From contig CAJVYZ010000171.1 in the NCBI GenBank assembly GCA_913009915.1, positions 1 to 6,450 of the forward strand: a DNA stretch of 6,450 bases, read 5' to 3'. The notes below the pieces were generated by a model. The model was not told the DNA's origin, did not search any database, and was given only the letters and a program-made list of their open reading frames with translations. This document shows positions 1 through 4,652 of the stretch, one piece after another; within the stretch, counting starts at the first letter, position 1, and every line of letters starts with the position of its first letter. A program made the translations under genes and the position numbers. Origin of the DNA: an uncultured Gemmatimonadota bacterium (GTDB taxonomy: Bacteria; Gemmatimonadota; Gemmatimonadetes; Gemmatimonadales; GWC2-71-9).

Positions 1-42
1 TTATCGGTGTGACTGGAGTTCAGACGGTTGCTCTTCCGATCT
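1..42. other. Sequencing-adapter remnant (Illumina TruSeq type)
   Basis: Positions 9-42 match the 34-base Illumina TruSeq index-side adapter (begins GTGACTGGAGTTCAGACG, ends GCTCTTCCGATCT) at all but two adjacent bases: 27-28 read GT where the adapter has TG. The eight bases before it (1-8) sit where the library index would be, so they may be an index read-through; that part is inference. Biological sequence begins at about 43, directly inside a transposase fragment. Any open frame starting here (for example from the ATG-like TTG/GTG at 9) encodes adapter and is not a gene. The adapter sequence is recalled from established knowledge; the match was made by eye. Confidence 0.93.
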
Positions 43-542
43 GCGGTGACGCCGCCAATATAGCTGAATGCTCTGCAGTGCGATCCGGTCCAGTCGGACA
101 GGCTTTGCGTCATCGTCGCTTCAGCGTATGTGTAGCTGGACGCGCCGAGACAAGCGACGAACAGCTGTGCGTCACGCACTTCGCCGGTCAGTGGGTCCAT
201 GATCGCGATCGTCTGCCCGGCATAGTCGACGAACATCTTCTCGCCGGCGGCATGGGTCTGGCGCATGGTCGGCGACAGCTTGCCCTTCCAGCGGCGATAA
301 TGCTCGCAGAACTGCGTGCGCCCAAGCCCGTCGGGATGAACGGCGCGATACTCCTCCCAAAGCAGCGACAGCGTTACGCCGGGCCTGCGCCGTTCGCGAT
401 GAATATGTGCCCAGTCGGGATGTGGCCGCTCTGTCGCCTTGCCCGTCTGCGCCACCGGCTTTGCGTAGAGCAGCCGCTCCAGTCCCTCGTCGCCCAAATC
501 GTCTGGCAACGGCCAGGTCAGTCCGGCCCGGCGCGCTCGCCG
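43..542 (-). pseudogene. istA: IS21-family IstA transposase fragment, truncated at both ends
   Basis: Translating the minus strand from 542 down to 43 gives about 166 uninterrupted residues typical of IS21-family transposase IstA. It opens with the segment after the helix-turn-helix (RARRAGLTWPLPDDLGDEGL), continues through HPDWAHIHRERRRPGVTL and LWEEYRAVHPDGLGRTQFCE, and reaches the start of the integrase-like catalytic core at KMFVDYAGQTIAIMDPLTGE. The D of VDYAG is the expected first catalytic Asp. The N-terminal DNA-binding region is absent: an in-frame TGA lies at 561-563 and the sequence there turns into something else. The C-terminal half, with the remaining catalytic residues, is cut off by the adapter at 42. 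No IstB helper gene is in view. It cannot make an active transposase from this window alone. It may be an intact element cut by the assembly or a real remnant. Confidence 0.88.
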
Positions 543-636
543 GATAGCCGTAGTCGACGATCAGCGCGGCGCCCGAGGAGTCGACCACCCGCCGGGCGAG
601 GGCGCGGACGAACCTGGTGCGGGCCGGCGAGGTCGG
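541..636 (-). pseudogene. Possible MidA-type (NDUFAF7-like) methyltransferase fragment
   Basis: The minus strand reads RFVRALARRVVDSSG followed by AALIVDYGYP. This resembles the SAM-binding core of the MidA/NDUFAF7 (DUF185) methyltransferase family, where a hydrophobic strand ending in a DYG motif follows a helix of the LARR type. MidA-family proteins are usually several hundred residues, so this is a sliver of about 30 codons. At about 541 the sequence passes into the IstA fragment (different frame). At about 640 it gives way to the IS3 OrfA tail on the other strand. A housekeeping gene broken by an IS is one explanation; a chimeric join is another. The match rests on one short motif, so the identification is tentative. 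Confidence 0.4.
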
Positions 637-654
637 GAATCCAGGCGGACGGAT

Positions 655-768
655 GCTCAGACTCAACGGATCACCGCCCTGGAGGCGAAGCTGGCCCGTA
701 AGGACGAGGTGATTGCGGAGATCTCCGAGGAGTACGTTCGGATAAAAAAAGAACTTGGGGAGCTCTGA
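655..768 (+). pseudogene. IS3-family OrfA, C-terminal fragment
   Basis: The plus-strand frame reads QTQRITALEAKLARKDEVIA, then EISEEYVRIKKELGEL and a TGA at 766-768. This is the heptad-rich C-terminal helix (leucine-zipper region) of IS3-type OrfA proteins, which mediates multimerisation in the family. The N-terminal helix-turn-helix that binds the terminal repeats is missing, because homology fades at about 640-655 where the MidA-like fragment lies. OrfA ends just past a run of seven A residues and lies in the +1 frame relative to OrfB, the classic arrangement for making an OrfAB fusion by -1 frameshifting. Confidence 0.78.
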
Positions 769-787
769 CTGGCCGTTGGGTTCCCCA
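727..787 (+). other. Programmed -1 ribosomal frameshift cassette (OrfA to OrfAB)
   Basis: Three elements are visible in order. A Shine-Dalgarno-like GAGGAG lies at 727-732, 11 nt before the slip site. A slippery heptamer A AAA AAA lies at 744-750, in the right phase of OrfA (codons ATA AAA AAA GAA). A 6-bp stem, TGGGGA (756-761) with TCCCCA (782-787), begins 5 nt after the heptamer. After a -1 slip the new frame is open from AGA at 750 straight into OrfB with no stop. Such an upstream SD, slippery run and downstream structure are known to stimulate -1 frameshifting in bacterial IS3 elements and dnaX. No ATG start with an SD is evident for OrfB alone, which supports fusion as the main route to transposase. 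Confidence 0.75.
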
Positions 788-803
788 TGATACTCGGGAC
801 GAA

Positions 804-1718
804 GTGGTGGATTTCGTCACCGAGCTGGCCGAGCGCACCGAACTGCCGATTCGCCGTCTGGTGAGGTGGCTAGAGGTTTCCGCGGGAAAGTTCTACGCCT
901 GGAAGGCCCGCTACGGCAAGGCGAACGAGCACAACGGGAAGATTCCGCGGGATTTCTGGCTGGAGGTCTGGGAACGGGAAGCGATCGTGGAGTACCATGG
1001 GAAGAACCCGCTGGAGGGATACCGTCGCCTGAGCTATATGATGTTGGACGCGGACCTGGTGGCGGTGAGCCCATCGACGACCTATCGGGTGCTGCAGGCG
1101 GCGGGATTGCTGGATCGGTGGAATCGCAAGCCGTCGCGCAAGGGGACCGGGTTTCACCAGCCGGATGCGGTCCACCGGCACTGGCACATGGACATTTCGT
1201 ATCTCAACCTCTTGGGGACGTTCTACTACCTGTGTTCGATTCTCGACGGCTACAGCCGGTTCCTGGTGCATTGGGAGATCCGGGAGTCGATGAAGGAGGT
1301 CGACGTCGAGACCATCCTGCAGCGAGCCCGGGAGCGGTTCCCGGGAGTGACGCCACGGATCATCACGGACAACGGCCCTCAGTTCGTCGCTCGAGACTTC
1401 AAGGCCTTCATCCGGCTGCTGGGGATGACCCACGTCCGGACCGCCCCGTACTATCCGCAGTCGAATGGGAAGATCGAGGCGTGGCACAAGACGCTGAAGG
1501 TCACCACGATCCGGCCTAACGAGCCGGAGACCCTCGACGAGGCGAGACGGCTGGTGGGGGCCTTCGTCAGGCGCTACAATGAGACACGCCTTCACAGCGC
1601 CATCGGCTACCTGTCGCCGGCCGACAAGCTGGCGGGCAAGGAACAGGAAATCTGGCAGCGACGTGATCGGAAGTTGGAAGCGGCACGAGAGGCTCGCCGC
1701 TTGAAGAGGGCTGCCTGA
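804..1718 (+). CDS. IS3-family transposase OrfB (DDE integrase core)
   Basis: This 304-residue protein is the catalytic half of an IS3 transposase. An N-terminal segment (about 1-50, KFYAWKARYGKANEHNG) leads into an HTH_21-like region (about 55-105, with PLEGYRRLSYMM). An rve-type catalytic core follows (about 120-275). The catalytic residues are D130 in HWHMDISYL, D189 in IITDNGPQF and E225 in SNGKIEAWHKTLK. There are 35 residues between D189 and E225, the classical DD(35)E spacing. The C terminus has the usual RYNETRLHSAIGYLSPADKL motif and a basic tail. The frame is open upstream through the frameshift site, so the natural product is probably OrfAB. The GTG at 804 is only the first in-frame start-like codon and has no clear SD. 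The length is normal and no frameshift or missing catalytic residue is seen. Confidence 0.95.
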   Translation: MVDFVTELAERTELPIRRLVRWLEVSAGKFYAWKARYGKANEHNGKIPRDFWLEVWEREAIVEYHGKNPLEGYRRLSYMMLDADLVAVSPSTTYRVLQAAGLLDRWNRKPSRKGTGFHQPDAVHRHWHMDISYLNLLGTFYYLCSILDGYSRFLVHWEIRESMKEVDVETILQRARERFPGVTPRIITDNGPQFVARDFKAFIRLLGMTHVRTAPYYPQSNGKIEAWHKTLKVTTIRPNEPETLDEARRLVGAFVRRYNETRLHSAIGYLSPADKLAGKEQEIWQRRDRKLEAAREARRLKRAA

Positions 1719-1751
1719 TGGGGCGATCGTCGCTCTAATAGCAGCTCAACC

Positions 1752-1780
1752 CACTGTCATGTTTCCGCTGAACCAGTACA
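1752..1780. repeat. Probable right terminal inverted repeat of the IS3 element
   Basis: Downstream of the OrfB stop, the sequence reads ACTGTCATGTTTCCGCTG and then AACCAGTACA, ending at 1780. On the opposite strand it begins TGTACTGGTTCAGCGG, fitting the TG...CA ends of IS3 elements. The gene next door ends at 1787, so the boundary must lie close to this point. The partner left repeat is not in the window, so the call depends on position and the terminal TG/CA. Confidence 0.6.
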
Positions 1781-1786
1781 GGTGCA

Positions 1787-2176
1787 TCATGGTGGTGGCT
1801 TCTTCTTGATCCCTTTCCCTACCCAGAGTCCAATGAACCCTCCAACGGCCGCTCCCACGAAGGCAGCTGTAATCGTGGACGAGGAGCAATCAGTGCCCGA
1901 ATCCGCATCACAAAACGCAGAGCCCAGTGCAAACAATCCCACCGCTCCTATCGCAGCCCCGATCAAGGCGCCCTCCAAGGTGTGATCGCCGGTGTCGTCA
2001 TTGAGCAAGAAAGTGGATGGGCTATGAGTACTAGTTGGCCGAGGAAGGGAGCGGAGGGTCAGGCTTGCCTGACCCTCCCACAGGGGTCGAATCGACTGGC
2101 CGTAGATCGGGCTTGCAGCGGATCTTACAACAGTTACAAGGAGTAGGAACGCGAGCACCTTTAAGAAGCAACGCAT
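1787..2176 (-). CDS. Small exported glycine-zipper protein of unknown function
   Basis: This 129-residue protein starts with a Sec-type signal peptide (MRCFLKVLAFLLLVTVV, likely cleaved near A21). A linker of about 40 residues follows. Then come two hydrophobic glycine-zipper helices: one with GxxxGxxxG at G69, G73, G77, and one with four glycines in register at G108, G112, G116, G120. Between them is a short loop with two cysteines (C89, C97) that could form a disulfide in the periplasm. The tail is basic (KGIKKKPPP). Glycine zippers pack helices in membranes or outer-membrane-associated oligomers; the precise role is unknown. The ATG at 2174-2176 is supported by GGAGG 8 nt upstream. The stop lies 6 bp from the IS3 end, so its own terminator may have been displaced. 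Small proteins of this build are familiar in Gemmatimonadota-like genomes, by recollection only. Confidence 0.75.
   Translation of the reverse strand: MRCFLKVLAFLLLVTVVRSAASPIYGQSIRPLWEGQASLTLRSLPRPTSTHSPSTFLLNDDTGDHTLEGALIGAAIGAVGLFALGSAFCDADSGTDCSSSTITAAFVGAAVGGFIGLWVGKGIKKKPPP
2053..2078. repeat. Perfect 12-bp inverted repeat inside the glycine-zipper gene
   Basis: GGAGGGTCAGGC at 2053-2064 is exactly mirrored by GCCTGACCCTCC at 2067-2078, with only TT between the arms. It covers codons 33-42 of the minus-strand gene (WEGQASLTLR), just after the signal peptide. In mRNA it would form a very GC-rich hairpin; in DNA it is a near-perfect palindrome. It could slow translation, act as a protein-binding site, or be a small mobile palindrome inserted in frame. 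No partner copy was noticed elsewhere in the window. Confidence 0.7.
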
Positions 2177-2382
2177 CTTGATGTCCTCCCTGCCGGAAGC
2201 CGCTTAGGCTACACCCGCCCTTGTTCGCCGTTCGTTGCACGCTTTGGCTCTGCTCACCGGCGAGGCTGGCGCGAATACCACTCCACACCAACAGCAACTA
2301 GCGGTTGTGGCCACACCACCCCATATGACGCCGAAGCCTGTACCCAAAAACAACAGCTTACTCGCAAGAATCTATCAATATG

Positions 2383-2409
2383 GTGAAGCCGACATGAAGA
2401 CGGCTTCAC
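2383..2409 (+). promoter_or_regulatory. 9-bp stem-loop in the leader region of the S9 peptidase gene
   Basis: GTGAAGCCG at 2383-2391 pairs perfectly with CGGCTTCAC at 2401-2409 around a 9-nt loop. It lies about 167 bases upstream of the peptidase start, outside any supported gene. No T-run follows, so it is not a standard intrinsic terminator on the plus strand. It could be an operator-like dyad or an mRNA leader structure. The function is inferred from position only. Confidence 0.35.
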
Positions 2410-2563
2410 AGCAGATCAAGCTAGCCGATGTGTGCGAAAGCTTGGGAGCGAACTTCGAAAATGCGGCCCGTAGACGTACCGGTCCCCGGTCGGGAGCTCG
2501 AACCAAAGGATGTAGCACCTGGCACGCCACACGTCCGGCCGTATCTTCAGGTCATCACTCGAC

Positions 2564-2568
2564 GGAGG
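2564..2568 (+). promoter_or_regulatory. Ribosome binding site of the S9 peptidase gene
   Basis: GGAGG sits 7 nt before the ATG at 2576 (GGAGGTAATCAC then ATG). This fixes the start and places the complete signal peptide at the N terminus. Confidence 0.85.
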
Positions 2569-2575
2569 TAATCAC

Positions 2576-4570
2576 ATGGTACCGTCATCAGTCTTGCGCG
2601 TGGCCGGTCTTCTTGTCGTTGGCCTTCCCCTCGCGCTCCCGCTAGCCGCCCAGGAGGAGCGTCGGGCCAACAACGGCAACGTGCTGCTCTCAGGCGTCCC
2701 CGAAGTTCCCCAGTGGCTCAGGGACGTTCAGCGTCCCTACCAGCAGGTCCGCAGTGCCTCCATGGCTGGCTGGTCGATGGATGGCGACGCCATCTACGTC
2801 ACAACGCGGTTTGCGGAAGTCAGCCAACTCCATCGAGTCGATCAGCCTGGTGGAGCAAGGCGACAGATGACGTTCATGGCCGAGCCGGTGGGCGCCGTTC
2901 AGCGGCGCCCGGGCAGTGACGAGTTGCTGTTCCGCATGGATGAAGGCGGCGGTGAGTTCTACCAGCTGTTCCTGATGGATCCAGGACAGGGGACGCACCA
3001 TCGGTTGACCGACGGCGCCTCACGCAACTCCTCGGCGCTGTGGAGCAACGATGGCAACCGACTGGCCTTCACCAGCACTCGCCGAAACGGACGGTCCAAC
3101 GACGTGTGGCTCATGGATCCGTCCGACACCAGCTCAGCCAAGATGGTGTTCCAATCCCCCGACGGCGCGTGGTACGGGGTAACCGATTTCTCGCCTGACG
3201 GAGGACACGTTTTGGTCGGGAAATATGTGAGCGTCACCGATAGCCGCATCCACTTGGTGAATCTCGAAACAGGTGAACACCATCGGATCGCAGGCGGAGA
3301 CGACGAACTGGGAAGCTGGCTCGGTGTCGGCCCCCAATTCTCGGCCGATGGGGAGAGCGTGCTCCTGGTTACCGACCTCGAGAGCGACTTCCGCCACTTG
3401 GCAATACTGAGCCTGGCATCGGGAGAGCGCCGTGTCCTGACCGGCGACATTCCGTGGGACGTCGCCGCCCTGGCGATGAGCGAAGACCGGACGCGGGCGG
3501 CGTTCGTCACCAACGAGGGCGGAGTCTCCAAGATCTATCTCCTCGACCCGGGTTCGGGCGAATACCGCCAGGTGGAATCCATCCCCCAGGGAATCGTGTT
3601 CGGGCTCACCTTCAGTCCCGACGGAAGCCAGTTGGCCTTCGTGCTCAACAGCCCGCAAACGCCGAGCGACGCGTTCACGCTGGCGTTGACCGACGACGTC
3701 CTGGGGTCGGGCGAGGTAACCCGCTGGACCTACAGCGAGGTAGGCGGATTGGACATCGACGGATTCGTACCACCCGAGTTGGTACACTATCCCACGTTCG
3801 ATTCAGTTGCCGGCGTGCCGCGGGAGATACCGGCCTTCGTATACACGCCCACCAGGCCGGGGCCATACCCGGTCATCATCAGCATCCACGGTGGACCCGA
3901 AGGGCAGTACCGGCCGTTCTTTTCCAGCACGTTCCAGGTTTGGCTGCACCAGGGTGCCGCGGTCATCGCGCCCAACGTCCGCGGATCATCGGGTTACGGC
4001 AAGACCTATGTAACGTTGGACAATGGATACCGGCGGGAGGATTCGGTCAGGGACATCGGGGCGCTCCTCGACTGGATAGCCACGCGACCAGATCTCGACG
4101 CTAGCCGGGTGGCGGTCGTCGGTGGCAGCTACGGCGGGTACATGGTCCTGGCCAGTGCCGTGCACTACAGCGACCGGCTGAAGGCGGCGGTGGACATCGT
4201 CGGTATCAGCAACTTCGTCACCTTCCTGGAAAACACCCAGGACTATCGCCGCGATCTCAGGCGGGTCGAGTATGGCGATGAGCGAGATCCGGCCATGCGG
4301 GCGCACTTGGAGAGCATCAGCCCAAGCCGGCAGGCCGAGCGCATTACCGTCCCGCTGTTGGTGGCTCAGGGCGCCAACGACCCGCGTGTCCCGGCCAGCG
4401 AGTCCGAGCAGATCGTCCGGGATGTTCGTGAGGCCGGGGGTGAGGTGTGGTACATGCTGGCCGAGAACGAAGGTCACGGCTTCCGCAAGAAGGAAAACAG
4501 GGATCTATATCTCGACCTGGTGCTGCTGTTCTTCGAGACGTACCTGTTCGGGCGGGAAGGCGTGAGCTAG
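2576..4570 (+). CDS. Secreted S9-family (prolyl oligopeptidase-type) serine peptidase
   Basis: This 664-residue exported peptidase hydrolyses peptides or acyl-peptides, most likely in the periplasm or outside the cell. Residues 1-25 form a Sec signal peptide ending PLAA before Q26. Residues about 55-390 form a TolB/WD40-like beta-propeller with repeated motifs such as WSMDGDAIYV, WSNDGNRLAFTS, FSPDGGHVLV, FSADGESVLLV and FSPDGSQLAFV. Residues about 405-660 form the alpha/beta-hydrolase domain: HGGPEGQ at 438-444 (oxyanion region), nucleophile S518 in GGSYGGYM, D602 in GANDPRVP and H634 in NEGHGF. The triad is complete and the length is normal for the family. It is closer in layout to bacterial acylaminoacyl/dipeptidyl-type S9 enzymes than to cytosolic prolyl oligopeptidase. 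I did not find the paired Glu motif of DPP-IV, so exact specificity is open. It is monocistronic by layout, with a strong SD and a convergent neighbour downstream. Confidence 0.95.
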   Translation: MVPSSVLRVAGLLVVGLPLALPLAAQEERRANNGNVLLSGVPEVPQWLRDVQRPYQQVRSASMAGWSMDGDAIYVTTRFAEVSQLHRVDQPGGARRQMTFMAEPVGAVQRRPGSDELLFRMDEGGGEFYQLFLMDPGQGTHHRLTDGASRNSSALWSNDGNRLAFTSTRRNGRSNDVWLMDPSDTSSAKMVFQSPDGAWYGVTDFSPDGGHVLVGKYVSVTDSRIHLVNLETGEHHRIAGGDDELGSWLGVGPQFSADGESVLLVTDLESDFRHLAILSLASGERRVLTGDIPWDVAALAMSEDRTRAAFVTNEGGVSKIYLLDPGSGEYRQVESIPQGIVFGLTFSPDGSQLAFVLNSPQTPSDAFTLALTDDVLGSGEVTRWTYSEVGGLDIDGFVPPELVHYPTFDSVAGVPREIPAFVYTPTRPGPYPVIISIHGGPEGQYRPFFSSTFQVWLHQGAAVIAPNVRGSSGYGKTYVTLDNGYRREDSVRDIGALLDWIATRPDLDASRVAVVGGSYGGYMVLASAVHYSDRLKAAVDIVGISNFVTFLENTQDYRRDLRRVEYGDERDPAMRAHLESISPSRQAERITVPLLVAQGANDPRVPASESEQIVRDVREAGGEVWYMLAENEGHGFRKKENRDLYLDLVLLFFETYLFGREGVS

Positions 4571-4585
4571 CGCACCACGAATAAT

Positions 4586-4642
4586 GAATATCGAAGTGAA
4601 GGTTTAATCACTTCGATATTCGATATTCAGTGTTCGATATTC
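4586..4642. repeat. AT-rich TCGATATTC repeat array with 14-bp stem-loop between convergent genes
   Basis: The nonamer TCGATATTC occurs in direct orientation at 4613-4621, 4620-4628 and 4634-4642, and inverted (GAATATCGA) at 4586-4594. The inverted copy and the first direct copy sit in a perfect hairpin: GAATATCGAAGTGA (4586-4599) pairs with TCACTTCGATATTC (4608-4621) around an 8-nt loop. The block is much more AT-rich than the surrounding genes. It lies in the 82-bp gap between the stop codons of two convergent genes, where it could stop transcription from both sides. It lacks the GC-rich stem and T-run of a textbook terminator. It may instead belong to a dispersed intergenic repeat family. 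Confidence 0.8.
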
Positions 4643-4652
4643 CTGGCATTCC

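Larger units (their letters stand above)
655..1780 (+). mobile_element. IS3-family insertion sequence, left end missing
   Basis: This is the 3' part of an IS3-family element: the tail of OrfA, a slippery heptamer, a full DDE OrfB and a probable right terminal repeat ending in CA at 1780. The left terminal repeat and the OrfA helix-turn-helix are absent; the sequence before about 640 belongs to unrelated fragments. With no left end, neither the inverted-repeat match nor the short target duplication typical of IS3 elements can be checked. As it stands the copy cannot be autonomous, but the intact OrfB and frameshift signals suggest a recently active family rather than a decayed relic. The subgroup within IS3 is not resolved. 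Confidence 0.85.
2177..2575. other. Gene-less divergent intergenic region (~400 bp)
   Basis: This interval separates the minus-strand glycine-zipper gene from the plus-strand S9 peptidase, so it should hold both promoters and 5' leaders. It contains GGAGG (minus strand, CCTCC at 2185-2189) for the first gene, a 9-bp hairpin at 2383-2409, and GGAGG at 2564-2568 for the second. I found no -35/-10 pair with good spacing; TATCAAT near 2372 is the best single -10-like hexamer but has no matching -35. A plus-strand open frame of 136 codons running from 2235 into the peptidase gene has no SD, no recognisable motif, and overlaps the peptidase signal peptide in another frame. I do not call it a gene. 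Confidence 0.6.

Noticed and set aside
172..666. 164-codon minus-strand open frame as one gene
   Set aside because: Only its first ~45 codons carry a MidA-like motif; the remainder is the IstA coding region read in the wrong frame.
9..701. Long plus-strand open frame starting in the adapter
   Set aside because: Its start is adapter sequence and the rest is antisense to the clearly recognisable IstA fragment.
2177..2260. Possible integron attC-like site (minus strand GCCTAAGCGGCTTCC stretch)
   Set aside because: No paired core sites of the GTTRRRY/RYYYAAC type and no long imperfect palindrome could be found around it.
2495..2530. tRNA T-arm-like GGTTCGAGCTCCC on the minus strand
   Set aside because: The bases flanking the TTCGAGC loop do not form the 5-bp T stem and no other tRNA arms are present.
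2235..2645. Plus-strand open frame of 136 codons upstream of the S9 peptidase
   Set aside because: No SD, no motif, and it runs into the peptidase signal-peptide region in another frame.
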